A stretch of 64,000 nt of DNA from Paludibacter sp. (lineage in GTDB: Bacteria; Bacteroidota; Bacteroidia; Bacteroidales; Paludibacteraceae): NCBI GenBank assembly GCA_028690665.1, contig JAQVAV010000003.1, forward strand, positions 124,001 through 188,000. The letters run 5' to 3'. The position numbers and the translations under genes were made by a program. A model generated the notes under the pieces. That model was not told the origin of the DNA and ran no database searches. It worked only from the letters and a program-made list of their open reading frames with translations. Positions 8,730 to 17,547 of this stretch are shown in pieces (the stretch's first letter is position 1; each line of letters starts with the position of its first letter).

Positions 8730-10250
8730 ATGTTTAACGCCACAGACAATCTTTTCATTGAAAAAAAAGGTATTAGTATCAATCAAATCAACGAACAACT
8801 AAATTCTTTCAAAACCGGTTTCCCTTTTCTAAAAATTATTAGTCCGGCAACTCCGGGAAAAGGTATTAAAGTAGTTACTGAAGATGAAAAAAAATCATTA
8901 CTCAAAATTTGGGATGAATTTCTGAATTCAGAGGCAGACATCCTGAAATTCGTGCCGGCATCAGGAGCTGCAAGCCGCATGTTTAAAGATTTATTTGAAT
9001 TTATTGATGGAACATCGGAAACTCCAGTTAAACCTGCAGAAATAAAGTTCTTTGAAAATATTGAAAAATTTGCTTTTTACAATTCATTAAATGAAGCATG
9101 TATCAAAAACGAAGGTAAAAATATCCCTGATTTAATTAAACTGGGAGCTTACAAAGCCATTGTAAAAAACCTGCTTCTGAACAACGGGCTTAACTACGGC
9201 AATTTACCCAAAGGTCTGTTACTTTTCCACAATTATAAGGATGATAAGAGAACTCCGGTAAAAGAGCATCTTGCCGAGGGTGCGATGTATGCTTCAAATG
9301 CTAAAAATGAAGTGAATATCCATTTTACGGTTTCTACCGAGCACCGTGCTTTATTCGAACAGCATTTAAATGAATCGTTGCCAGCCTTCGAAAGCAAATT
9401 CGGAAAAAAATTCATTGTTACCTTCTCAGAACAAAAGCCATCGACCGATACCATTGCCGCCGATTCCAACAACGAACCCTTCCGCGATAACGGCAAACTG
9501 GTTTTTCGTCCGGGAGGCCACGGTGCTCTTATCGAGAACCTCAATGATCTGAACTACGACATAATATTTATTAAGAATATTGATAATGTTGTTCCTGATT
9601 CATTGAAACCGGAAACTGTAACCTACAAAAAAGTAATTGCAGGCTTACTCGTGTCGCTTCAAAAACGCTCATTTGAATACCTGCAGGAAATGGAGAAGCC
9701 CGGCATTCTATCTGAAAATAAATTACAGGAAATTGCAAATTTCTGCAAAAACGAACTCAATAATAGTCTCCCTGCCGGAAAAGAATTAAAAGGCATGGAA
9801 TTGCAACATTATTTATTCGAAAAGCTAAATCGTCCGATCCGGGTGTGTGGAATGGTGAAAAATACCGGAGAACCTGGTGGCGGCCCATTCCTCACAGTCA
9901 ATCAGGATGGTACAATCTCGGCACAAATTCTTGAAAGTTCTCAAATAGATCAGAATAATCCGGATGAAAAAGCTAAAATGATGAATTCAACACATTTTAA
10001 TCCGGTTGACCTGGTTTGTGGTGTAAAAAATTATAAAGGAGAAAAATTCGACCTTTTAAAACATGTTGATAAAAACACCGGTTTTATTTCTTTAAAATCA
10101 AAAAACGGAAAAGAACTGAAAGCACTGGAACTACCGGGTTTATGGAATGGAGCCATGAGCGACTGGAACAATGTTTTTGTAGAAGTTCCGATTGATACTT
10201 TCAATCCGGTAAAAACCGTTAATGACTTACTTCGTCCACAACATCAATAG
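8730..10250 (+). CDS. DUF4301 family protein, function unknown
   Basis: A 506-residue cytoplasmic protein of the DUF4301 family, found mainly in Bacteroidota; no biochemical role is known to me. There is no signal peptide or membrane segment. Visible conserved-looking stretches are VPASGAASRMFKDL (about 75-88), FRPGGHGALIENLNDL (about 262-277), VCGMVKNTGEPGGGPF (about 376-391) and ESSQID. The glycine-rich PGGHGALI and the GAASRMFK stretch are reminiscent of nucleotide-sugar or phosphate-binding enzymes, but I would not assign an activity. It is transcribed divergently from susC with its own -7 element and is followed by a hairpin terminator, so it is monocistronic and probably not part of the pectin locus. 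Confidence 0.82.
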   Translation: MFNATDNLFIEKKGISINQINEQLNSFKTGFPFLKIISPATPGKGIKVVTEDEKKSLLKIWDEFLNSEADILKFVPASGAASRMFKDLFEFIDGTSETPVKPAEIKFFENIEKFAFYNSLNEACIKNEGKNIPDLIKLGAYKAIVKNLLLNNGLNYGNLPKGLLLFHNYKDDKRTPVKEHLAEGAMYASNAKNEVNIHFTVSTEHRALFEQHLNESLPAFESKFGKKFIVTFSEQKPSTDTIAADSNNEPFRDNGKLVFRPGGHGALIENLNDLNYDIIFIKNIDNVVPDSLKPETVTYKKVIAGLLVSLQKRSFEYLQEMEKPGILSENKLQEIANFCKNELNNSLPAGKELKGMELQHYLFEKLNRPIRVCGMVKNTGEPGGGPFLTVNQDGTISAQILESSQIDQNNPDEKAKMMNSTHFNPVDLVCGVKNYKGEKFDLLKHVDKNTGFISLKSKNGKELKALELPGLWNGAMSDWNNVFVEVPIDTFNPVKTVNDLLRPQHQ

Positions 10251-10280
10251 AAACTAAAATCTCGAAAACATCTAAAAAAT

Positions 10281-10314
10281 AAAACCTGACAGAATTTTCA
10301 ATCTATCAGGTTTT
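10281..10314. terminator. Bidirectional terminator between convergent genes
   Basis: AAAACCTGA (10281-10289) pairs with TCAGGTTTT (10306-10314); A-rich and T-rich flanks serve both the DUF4301 gene and the convergent T9SS cargo gene. Confidence 0.75.
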
Positions 10315-10376
10315 ATTTTATATAAAAAGCTTTTGTAAACGTTCTAAAAAAACTTTGATACAGCACTTTTCATTTA

Positions 10377-11627
10377 TTAATCTTTTCCTCGCAACAAATT
10401 TACAACTCCTTTCTTTGAATACTTAACACCATCAGCACCCGTAGCTTCAACAACATAAAGATATGCACCAGGACGGGCAGGCCTTCCGCTGATAGTTCCA
10501 TCCCACCCTTTTTGCGGGTCAGTCCAACTAAATATCTGACGTCCCCAACGATTAAACACCCAGCATTTAAATTTCACAATCGATTTATAGCCAACCCGAA
10601 ATTCATCATTTACGCCATCTCCGTTCGGAGTAAAAACAGGCGGTACCTGCAAATCCGAAGTCGACACGGTAACTGTCACCGAGTCCGCGTAAGAACAATA
10701 ATTGTTACTAGCTATCAGCTTCACAACATAATCTCCCGCTTCTTCAAAAGTATATTGCTGATCCTGATCAGTCCTGTTAAAAAGAAGAGTACTATCTTTA
10801 AATATCTGCCACTGATAATATTGAGCAACTGGCGTATTGGCATCACTTTCAAATAATATATCAAGAGGAGCCGAACCCGAAACAACATCTGAAGTAGAAG
10901 GTCTGTCTGCCTCATTTGTTTCAGTTCGTACAGCGGTTGTGGTTACTATATGGCTTTCAACCCGGACTGCCGAATAAAGATCTGACTCAATTGATGGCTG
11001 GGTTAAGCCAAGATCCTGGGCAAACTGGTCACCCGTGATTTTAAATTTCGTATCGCAAAGTGGAGCATCTGTCACAGTAATTTCAGTTTGAGGTAAAGTA
11101 ATCGTTTCTGTTACCGCTTTGTCCGCCCAGGCATCACTCCACTCCAAAGTATTATAAGTCAATGTAAATTCACGATCAATTGTATCAGTAGTTCCGGTAA
11201 GTGATTGATACTGCATCACAGGGACATTGGCATTAAGCTCTAAGTTTAGCTCATCGCATTGTCCGGAAGGATTATCTTCGGGTGTCAAACTTGTGAAAAC
11301 CGGCATATATTTACTATAATCAATCACCCAGATCGTATATTTCTGTCCGTCAACATCCAATATATAACCTGTGGCATCTTCCACATTAAAATTTTCATCC
11401 TGATTACTGATAGAAGTAGTCTGATCTGAAAATTTATACCAATTAATAGAAGAATAGGTACCGGTATATTTTATGGAGGTATTATTATCAATCGGACTAA
11501 AAACCAATAAGAAATCGATGTTTTGATATGTATCCTGATAAATTTTACAGATACCGGTAGCCGTAATTTGTGCACCGGCAGATAATGTAATAAAAATCAG
11601 GGAAATTATCAGAAAGAACTTTCTCAT
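10377..11627 (-). CDS. T9SS type B cargo protein with PKD-like domain and CHU_C sorting domain
   Basis: Secreted protein sorted by the type IX system. Residues 1-19 form a signal peptide ending in AGAQ. The middle (about 60-250) is unrecognised beta-rich sequence; about 255-325 is PKD-like (SGSAPLDILFESDANTP... followed by YTFEEAGDYVVKLIASN). The last about 85 residues are a gliding-motility-associated C-terminal domain, with the hallmark PPVFTPNGDGVNDEFRV, VFNRWGRQIFSW, WDGTISGRPARPGAYLYVVEA and a basic end (LLRGKD). This type B signal fits the presence of sprA in this window. The role of the passenger is unknown; PKD domains often bind sugars or proteins, but no catalytic residues are apparent. 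It has its own -7 element. Confidence 0.88.
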   Translation of the reverse strand: MRKFFLIISLIFITLSAGAQITATGICKIYQDTYQNIDFLLVFSPIDNNTSIKYTGTYSSINWYKFSDQTTSISNQDENFNVEDATGYILDVDGQKYTIWVIDYSKYMPVFTSLTPEDNPSGQCDELNLELNANVPVMQYQSLTGTTDTIDREFTLTYNTLEWSDAWADKAVTETITLPQTEITVTDAPLCDTKFKITGDQFAQDLGLTQPSIESDLYSAVRVESHIVTTTAVRTETNEADRPSTSDVVSGSAPLDILFESDANTPVAQYYQWQIFKDSTLLFNRTDQDQQYTFEEAGDYVVKLIASNNYCSYADSVTVTVSTSDLQVPPVFTPNGDGVNDEFRVGYKSIVKFKCWVFNRWGRQIFSWTDPQKGWDGTISGRPARPGAYLYVVEATGADGVKYSKKGVVNLLRGKD

Positions 11628-11659
11628 TTGAATATATTAAAAAAGCGGTTTGATTCGTG

Positions 11660-11667
11660 CAAAAGTA
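11660..11667 (-). promoter_or_regulatory. -7 promoter element for the T9SS cargo gene
   Basis: TACTTTTG on the minus strand, 32 nt upstream of the ATG at 11627, matches TAnnTTTG. Confidence 0.6.
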
Positions 11668-11738
11668 CATCTTTCTTATCAAAAACAAAAAAAACATTCA
11701 TTTATTGCCACCGCAAATAGCCTAAAGTATATTTTTTG

Positions 11739-11746
11739 TACATTTG
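11739..11746 (+). promoter_or_regulatory. -7 promoter element for the LysM gene
   Basis: TACATTTG matches TAnnTTTG; it lies about 70 nt upstream of the ATG at 11816, so the transcript has a moderately long leader. Confidence 0.55.
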
Positions 11747-11815
11747 CAAAAACTAATGCACGATAATTGTGCGCAAACACATCGAATTTAAACATACTTA
11801 TCTGCCATTATATTC

Positions 11816-13687
11816 ATGAAAAAAAATTTATTATTTACCTGCATAATTCTTTTTATCAGTTTATGTTTATTCAGTCAAAATCAGACTGCCAAGCTACCGA
11901 CTAAAACCATCAAAGGCGTTGAATATTATATCTACACAGTACAGCAGGCCGAAGGTTTATATTCAATCAGTAAAAAATTTCATGTCACTCAGGCTGAAAT
12001 AAACACGCTCAATCCGGAAATACAAAACGGGTTAAAAAACGGTCAGCAAATCATTATTCCTGTCAATAACGAAAACAAAAACATCTCTTTACAAGCTGTA
12101 GAAAACAAAACCGGCTCTTCTGAAAATAAAATAGCAGTTTCGCCACAAGCAAACACAAATGTTACTTTTATTGATCATGTCGTTCTTAAAAAACAAACTA
12201 TTTTTGCCATCAGCAAGCAATATAATGTTAGTCAGGACGAAATTTTGAAATACAATCCTGAATTAAAAAACGGATTGAAAGCCGGAATGACTCTGAAGAT
12301 ACCCGTTGTAAAAGAAACTCAGACCGAAAAAAAGAAATCCATTTTTGATATTTTCAAAAAGAACAAAGACAATCAGGAAAAGGAAGAAATAAAAAGCACT
12401 GGTTATATAGAACATGAGGTAAAAGCCAAAGAGACTTTATATTCCATCAGCAAACTTTACAACATTGGCATAGAGGACATTATACTTAACAACCCGGAAG
12501 CAGAGCACAAACTGACAATCGGAACCATTCTCAAAATTCCACAGGCCAACACACTTCCCAAGGTAAATAAACAAAATCAAAAAGAGGAAAAAACCAAAGT
12601 AGAAAAAGAAAATACCGTTACAGCCGAAACACCGTCCATAAAACCATCAGGAAATTTCCAAAGTATAAAATTGGCTTTCATTCTGCCTTTTATGCTCGAA
12701 AACAAAACTGATGCAATTAACGATAAATTCACAGAATTTTATGCAGGAGCACTCGAGGCTGTTAATGAAGCCAAGAAAGAAGGTCTCTCGTTCGATATTT
12801 ACACTTATGATTCCGAAAAAAGCGAGAATCGCATTAATGAAGTAATTACCAGTCAGGAACTGAAAAGTGTAGACTTAATTATCGGGCCGGCTTATACAAA
12901 TCAAATATCGGCAGTCAGCCAATTTGCCAAAGATTTCAGGATAAATACCCTCATTCCGTTTTCATCCAAAGTATATGATTTTGAAAAAAATCCATATCTT
13001 ATTCAGTTCAATCCTTCACAGAATGTTGTTCTGGATTTCATGGTTGAAAAGCTAAAGACAGAATATACAAACAGTAATATTATTTTCTGCGATTTACCCG
13101 GAGTAAGTTATGCTGATGATGGTAACGACTTCTCAGTCGGATTAAGAATCAAATTGAAAGGAGCTAATATCAGTTACAGGGAAGTTCCGGTGGTCAGCTT
13201 TGAGTCGTTTGAACAATCCTACGCGTTCCAAAACAATATGCAAAATATTGTCATCTTCAATACTGACAAATTTTCATTAGTCAATCAATACATCAGTGCA
13301 CTAAGCAGTATTGGAAATAAATATGACATATTACTTTACGAACAATATAGCTGGCAAACAAACAATTTACTGAATATAAATACATTTTGTATTGCTCCAT
13401 TCAAATCTTTAGCAAATTCTCCCGATATCATAAATTACGAAACAAAATTCTATAAAGCCTTTCAATGGCATCCGGAAAACAGTTCACCCCGGTATGATAT
13501 TTTGGGATATGACCTGACAAAATTCTTTATAAAACAAATTCATACCAACGGCTTCAATTTTGCCCGTAAAGAGCTTGTATCAAATCCTTATACAGGATTA
13601 CAATCGGAATTGAAATTTGAAAGAGATTCAGACTATTCAGGCTTAATGAATAAACAACTTTATCTTATAAAAACAAACAGAAAATAA
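11816..13687 (+). CDS. Exported protein with three LysM domains and a periplasmic-binding-like domain
   Basis: A 623-residue exported protein that probably sits on peptidoglycan in the periplasm. After a signal peptide (about 1-20, ending LFSQ) there are three LysM modules at about 40-82, 121-163 and 200-242, each with the ...IYSISKxYxVxxxEIxxxNPEl...LKxGxxLKIP pattern, separated by Lys/Glu/Gln-rich linkers. From about residue 285 to the end the sequence has the alternating strand-helix look of a type I periplasmic binding fold (IKLAFILPFM, DLIIGPAYTNQISAVSQFAKDF, NTLIPFSSKV), as in branched-chain amino-acid ABC receptors. No ABC transporter is nearby, so it may be a sensor or structural protein instead. 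The next gene, 22 nt downstream, encodes an outer-membrane barrel and is likely co-transcribed. Confidence 0.85.
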   Translation: MKKNLLFTCIILFISLCLFSQNQTAKLPTKTIKGVEYYIYTVQQAEGLYSISKKFHVTQAEINTLNPEIQNGLKNGQQIIIPVNNENKNISLQAVENKTGSSENKIAVSPQANTNVTFIDHVVLKKQTIFAISKQYNVSQDEILKYNPELKNGLKAGMTLKIPVVKETQTEKKKSIFDIFKKNKDNQEKEEIKSTGYIEHEVKAKETLYSISKLYNIGIEDIILNNPEAEHKLTIGTILKIPQANTLPKVNKQNQKEEKTKVEKENTVTAETPSIKPSGNFQSIKLAFILPFMLENKTDAINDKFTEFYAGALEAVNEAKKEGLSFDIYTYDSEKSENRINEVITSQELKSVDLIIGPAYTNQISAVSQFAKDFRINTLIPFSSKVYDFEKNPYLIQFNPSQNVVLDFMVEKLKTEYTNSNIIFCDLPGVSYADDGNDFSVGLRIKLKGANISYREVPVVSFESFEQSYAFQNNMQNIVIFNTDKFSLVNQYISALSSIGNKYDILLYEQYSWQTNNLLNINTFCIAPFKSLANSPDIINYETKFYKAFQWHPENSSPRYDILGYDLTKFFIKQIHTNGFNFARKELVSNPYTGLQSELKFERDSDYSGLMNKQLYLIKTNRK

Positions 13688-13709
13688 AATCAGGCTTGGC
13701 TTTCTTATT

Positions 13710-14345
13710 ATGAATAAATTGCTCAGAATCATCTTTTCAGTATATCTGCTTATGACATCGTTTTTTCTGGATGCACAAAAATTAGACAAGCCTGAAGTGT
13801 ATTATGGTATTAATTTCGGCATGACTGCCTCCCAAATTTATTTTTCTCCATCTGTAAATCAGAATTATCTGACAGGCTATAACGGTGGGGTTATTTTCAG
13901 ATATATAGGAGATAAAAGCCTTGGATTACAAACTGAACTAAATTTTTCGCAGCGTGGCTGGAAAGAAACTGATAATCTGTACACAAAGCAACTCAATTAT
14001 ATCGAATTGCCGTTTCTGACTCATTTTAATTTTGGAAATAAATTCAGATTTTTTTTCAATGTAGGGCCTAAAATCAGTTATTTAATTTCTGAAAAAATTC
14101 TGACCAACAATACTAACGGAGCCACGGATTATCAATATTCAAAAGGCGTTGAGAATCCTTTTGATTATGGATTTTGTGCGGGATTAGGTTGCTTAATGAA
14201 CATCAAAGGTCAGGTCTTTCAACTCGAAGGTCGCGGAGCTTACAGTGTAAGCAATATCTTTTCAGATGCGAAAAAAGATTATTTCGATTATTCAAATAAT
14301 CTTACGGCATCTGTAAATTTCTCGTGGCTCATTCAAACTCAATAA
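13710..14345 (+). CDS. Small outer-membrane beta-barrel protein, PorT-like family
   Basis: A 211-residue protein with a signal peptide ending in FFLDAQ and alternating amphipathic strands typical of eight-stranded barrels of the OMP_b-brl_2 / PorT-like group (YYGINFGMTASQIYF, GLQTELNFSQRGWKE, LNYIELPFLTHFNF, FRFFFNVGPKISYL). The family includes PorT, a T9SS component, but most members are general porin-like proteins, so I do not call it PorT. It follows the LysM gene by 22 nt. A wall-binding periplasmic protein paired with an outer-membrane barrel could join wall and outer membrane; this is inference. Confidence 0.8.
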   Translation: MNKLLRIIFSVYLLMTSFFLDAQKLDKPEVYYGINFGMTASQIYFSPSVNQNYLTGYNGGVIFRYIGDKSLGLQTELNFSQRGWKETDNLYTKQLNYIELPFLTHFNFGNKFRFFFNVGPKISYLISEKILTNNTNGATDYQYSKGVENPFDYGFCAGLGCLMNIKGQVFQLEGRGAYSVSNIFSDAKKDYFDYSNNLTASVNFSWLIQTQ

Positions 14346-14435
14346 ATCCGGTAGCCGGCAACCGCATCTATATCTCTGACTCAAAGTATTATAATTTAAT
14401 GACAATAAATGTTTTCATATTCAGATAAAAAACGT

Positions 14436-14443
14436 TATTTTTG
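14436..14443 (+). promoter_or_regulatory. -7 promoter element for kduI
   Basis: TATTTTTG matches TAnnTTTG. Its last three bases are shared with the start of the palindrome at 14441-14452. Confidence 0.6.
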
Positions 14444-14452
14444 GTCGACCAA
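14441..14452. promoter_or_regulatory. GntR-type operator candidate over the kduI promoter
   Basis: TTGGTCGACCAA is a perfect 12-bp palindrome. Its TTGGTnnACCAA form matches the core of the UxuR/ExuR hexuronate-repressor operators known from enterobacteria (TTGGTATACCAA). Overlapping the -7 element and the expected start of transcription, it is placed for repression. No regulator gene lies in this window. Confidence 0.55.
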
Positions 14453-14506
14453 TCTATTGAATTTCTTACATAGAAAATAATCTGATTTTAAAATAACAAA
14501 TTGAGA

Positions 14507-15349
14507 ATGAAAACAAATTATGAAGTACGTTATGCATCAAATCCGGAAGATGCAAAACATTATGACACAGCTCGTTTACGAAAAGAACATCTCATCGAAA
14601 CTGTATTTAGTGCAGATGAAGTAAACATGGTATACACACTTTATGACCGTTTGGTTGTAGGTGGTGCCATGCCGGTGAAAGAAAAGCTTACTCTTGAAGC
14701 AATTGATCCGCTAAAAGCAGAGTATTTCCTTTCCCGTCGCGAATTTGGCACATTTAACGTGGGCGGACCCGGTAAAATTAAGGTGGATGGAACAGCCTAC
14801 GAACTTGACTATAAAGAAGCGCTTTATCTTGGAGCTGGTGACCGTACAATTACCTTCGAAAGTATCGACCCGGCTAAACCTGCAAAATTTTATTTCAACT
14901 CAGCTCCGGCTCACAAAACTTATCCCGATCGTAAAATAACCAAAGCAGATGCTATTGTTGTGGAACTTGGCTCTCTTGAGACATCTAATCACAGAAATAT
15001 CAACAAGATGCTTGTTTGCCAAGTACTGGAAACATGTCAGCTTCAAATGGGTATGACTGAACTTCAGGTTGGCAGCGTATGGAACACAATGCCGGCACAC
15101 ACTCACAGCCGTAGGATGGAAGCTTATTTCTATTTTGAAGTTCCGGAAGGAGATGCCGTTTGCCATTTTATGGGTGAACCTACAGAAACACGTCATATAT
15201 GGATGAAAGGCGATCAGGCTGTTATTTCACCGGAATGGTCTATTCATTCGGCTGCCGCAACCAGTAACTACACTTTTATATGGGGAATGGCTGGCGAAAA
15301 TTTAGATTACAGTGATCAGGATTTCCGCAAAAACACAGAGCTTAAATAA
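14507..15349 (+). CDS. kduI: 5-dehydro-4-deoxy-D-glucuronate isomerase
   Basis: Converts 5-keto-4-deoxyuronate, formed from the unsaturated uronates released by pectate lyases, to 2,5-diketo-3-deoxygluconate. The 280 residues match the family length (E. coli KduI 278). The zinc site is visible as H198-x-H200-x4-E205 in [15 protein letters not shown], with a later His (SIHSAA, near 247) as fourth ligand. The typical start [21 protein letters not shown] fixes the ATG at 14507; an in-frame TTG two codons earlier is rejected. It begins a kduI-kduD-DUF4861 unit under a promoter overlapped by a hexuronate-repressor-like palindrome, so induction by uronates is likely. Confidence 0.96.
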   Translation: MKTNYEVRYASNPEDAKHYDTARLRKEHLIETVFSADEVNMVYTLYDRLVVGGAMPVKEKLTLEAIDPLKAEYFLSRREFGTFNVGGPGKIKVDGTAYELDYKEALYLGAGDRTITFESIDPAKPAKFYFNSAPAHKTYPDRKITKADAIVVELGSLETSNHRNINKMLVCQVLETCQLQMGMTELQVGSVWNTMPAHTHSRRMEAYFYFEVPEGDAVCHFMGEPTETRHIWMKGDQAVISPEWSIHSAAATSNYTFIWGMAGENLDYSDQDFRKNTELK

Positions 15350-15408
15350 AAACAAATCAGAGTATACTGCTCTTTTAAATGTATTATAACTAAACAATTA
15401 ATCAAGAT

Positions 15409-16203
15409 ATGAATCCATTCGATTTAACAGATAAAGTTGCTCTCGTAACAGGAGCTTCTTATGGTATTGGTTACGCCATTGCAAGCGGATTTGCAAAAGC
15501 CGGCGCTACTATTGTTTTCAATGATATTAATCAGGCCCTTGTTAATAAAGGTTTAGCTGCCTATAAAGCTGATGGTATCAATGCATACGGATATGTATGC
15601 GATGTTACTAATGAAAAACAGGTAAATGACTTTGTAGCACAAGTTGAAAAAGAAGTTGGAAGTATTGATATACTTGTAAATAACGCAGGTATCATTAAAC
15701 GTATTCCTATGCACGAAATGTCAGCCGCAGAGTTCCGTCAAGTAATTGATATTGACCTGAATGGTCCGTTCATCGTTTCAAAAGCAGTTCTTCCTTCTAT
15801 GATGAAAAAGAATGCCGGTAAAATTATCAATATTTGTTCTATGATGAGCGAACTCGGACGTGAAACCGTTTCTGCTTATGCAGCAGCTAAAGGAGGTTTG
15901 AAAATGCTGACTAAAAATATTGCTTCCGAATACGGAGAATATAACATTCAATGTAATGGTATCGGCCCGGGGTATATTGCAACACCGCAAACAGCTCCGC
16001 TTCGCGAAATTCAGCCAGATGGTTCGCGCCATCCGTTCGATCAGTTTATTATAGCAAAAACTCCGGCTGCCCGCTGGGGAACCCCTGATGATCTTATCGG
16101 CCCGGCAGTGTTTCTTGCATCAAACGCATCCGATTTTGTAAACGGACACGTACTTTATGTTGATGGTGGGATTCTCGCTTACATAGGAAAACAACCTAAA
16201 TAA
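15409..16203 (+). CDS. kduD: 2-dehydro-3-deoxy-D-gluconate 5-dehydrogenase (SDR family)
   Basis: Short-chain dehydrogenase that reduces the KduI product to 2-keto-3-deoxygluconate with NAD(P)H. The 264 residues show TGASYGIG (14-21, cofactor loop), NNAG (91-94), Ser144 and YAAAK (Tyr157, Lys161) and a PGYIATPQT loop. Such proteins are often labelled gluconate 5-dehydrogenase; position 59 nt after kduI favours the KduD role, and both reactions are chemically close. A hairpin follows at 16235-16266, so the DUF4861 gene downstream may be transcribed less. Confidence 0.9.
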   Translation: MNPFDLTDKVALVTGASYGIGYAIASGFAKAGATIVFNDINQALVNKGLAAYKADGINAYGYVCDVTNEKQVNDFVAQVEKEVGSIDILVNNAGIIKRIPMHEMSAAEFRQVIDIDLNGPFIVSKAVLPSMMKKNAGKIINICSMMSELGRETVSAYAAAKGGLKMLTKNIASEYGEYNIQCNGIGPGYIATPQTAPLREIQPDGSRHPFDQFIIAKTPAARWGTPDDLIGPAVFLASNASDFVNGHVLYVDGGILAYIGKQPK

Positions 16204-16234
16204 GTCCATTTTTATTAAAAATAATTATAAATCG

Positions 16235-16266
16235 AAACTTGTCATGTTTTAAAACGTGACAAGTTT
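16235..16266 (+). terminator. Hairpin after kduD
   Basis: AAACTTGTCA (16235-16244) pairs perfectly with TGACAAGTTT (16257-16266), followed by TCTAAATATTT. The poor U-tract suggests partial termination or mRNA stabilisation between kduD and the DUF4861 gene. Confidence 0.6.
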
Positions 16267-16284
16267 TCTAAATATTTATCCATA

Positions 16285-17415
16285 ATGAAGAAATCCGGAA
16301 TCATATTGATTGCCTCACTCCTGCCTTTTTCCGGTCTTTTTGCCCAGAAATCAATTATTGTTACCAACAATTCAGATTTTGCCCGTAAAGCGGAAATGGT
16401 AGAAGTAAAAGCATCTGCAATAAAAAGCTGTTTAAAGAAAAAAACTTATATTCTGAAAAACGACGCTGATAAGGAAATTCCTTATCAGTTGGTTTTTGAT
16501 GGAAAGAAAAAAGTTCAATATATTATATTTCAGGCAGATGTAAAAGCTCACGGAAGTAGCACCTATACGCTGACAAACGGTAAACCGGCAAAAGTTGAAC
16601 CCAAAACTTTTGCCAGATATGTACCCGAACGCAAAGATGATTTTGCCTGGGAAAATGATTTGGCGGCTTATCGCATGTACGGACCGGCTTTAGCCAGTGA
16701 AACTAATAGCAACGGTGTTGACCTGTGGCTAAAATCAACAAATAAGCTGATAATCAACAAACGATACAATGACGACCTCAATAATGGTATCTCATACCAC
16801 GTTGATCATGGAGAAGGGTTAGATTGTTATAAAGTAGGAGCTACTTTGGGTGCCGGAGGAATTGCTCCTTATTCGGCGGATAAAGTCTGGACCGGAAAGC
16901 ACTACGATAAATATAAGACTATAGAAGTGGGGCCTTTAAGATCTACGTTTCAATTAATTTATGACTCCGTTGTAGTTGGGGATAAAATCTACAAAGAAAC
17001 AATTACCATAACAACTGATGCAGGAAGTATGTTGAATAAAGGTGTTGTAAAATACGAAGGGGCCAAAGGCGATATAAAACTTGCTGCCGGTATTTATCTT
17101 CACGATGGAAAAGGTTCCTTAAAAGAAAATGCTGAGAACGGGATTATTGCTTATGCTGAAAATGCAGTCTCAGATGCAGGAGTTCCTGCCGGAAGAAACT
17201 ACGTCGGTGTGTTTATCCCGGGCAAAGCTACGGAAACTATGAAAACGGAGGACACCACAATCATACTTGCTGATTATCAGATTGGAGATACTTTCACTTA
17301 TTATTTTGGTGGAGGTTGGAACAAATGGGGTTATCCTACAGATGCCGACTGGTTTAAATCCGTTAGCCGTTTTGCAAAACAAATTAACAGCCCATTGATT
17401 GTTACCGTAAAATAA
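16285..17415 (+). CDS. Exported DUF4861 family protein, putative uronate/pectin accessory enzyme
   Basis: A 376-residue protein with a signal peptide (about 1-20, ending GLFAQ), hence periplasmic or exported. I recognise the DUF4861 family, common in Bacteroidota polysaccharide loci; its activity is not established to my knowledge. Visible features are a beta-rich fold, YVPERKDDFAWENDLAAYRMYGPAL (about 113-137) rich in acidic and aromatic residues, VDHGEGLDCYKVGATLGAGGIAPY (about 173-196), and YYFGGGWNKWG near the C-terminus. The aromatic and acidic stretches would suit sugar binding. Placement directly after kduI-kduD predicts a role on uronate-containing oligosaccharides, possibly upstream of KduI. 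Function not assigned. Confidence 0.8.
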   Translation: MKKSGIILIASLLPFSGLFAQKSIIVTNNSDFARKAEMVEVKASAIKSCLKKKTYILKNDADKEIPYQLVFDGKKKVQYIIFQADVKAHGSSTYTLTNGKPAKVEPKTFARYVPERKDDFAWENDLAAYRMYGPALASETNSNGVDLWLKSTNKLIINKRYNDDLNNGISYHVDHGEGLDCYKVGATLGAGGIAPYSADKVWTGKHYDKYKTIEVGPLRSTFQLIYDSVVVGDKIYKETITITTDAGSMLNKGVVKYEGAKGDIKLAAGIYLHDGKGSLKENAENGIIAYAENAVSDAGVPAGRNYVGVFIPGKATETMKTEDTTIILADYQIGDTFTYYFGGGWNKWGYPTDADWFKSVSRFAKQINSPLIVTVK

Positions 17416-17437
17416 GAAAATCTAAATCTCATCATCT

Positions 17438-17477
17438 AATCCCTGTTTTTCGGATCTTCTGAAACAGGGATTTTTTT
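17438..17477 (+). terminator. Rho-independent terminator after the DUF4861 gene
   Basis: AATCCCTGTTT (17438-17448) pairs with AAACAGGGATT (17462-17472), followed by a run of T. It closes the kdu unit. Confidence 0.85.
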
Positions 17478-17547
17478 ATTATAACTGATAAAAACAATTT
17501 TACAGCTCACTTTTATTCTGTAATTTTACCTTCCAAATAAAAAATCT

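Noticed and set aside
10377-11627. Calling the type B cargo an adhesin
   Set aside because: Only the PKD-like and sorting domains are recognisable; adhesion is a guess.
13710-14345. Calling the small barrel protein PorT (T9SS component)
   Set aside because: The family is large and the sequence shows no PorT-specific feature that I can recognise; position next to a LysM protein is not diagnostic.
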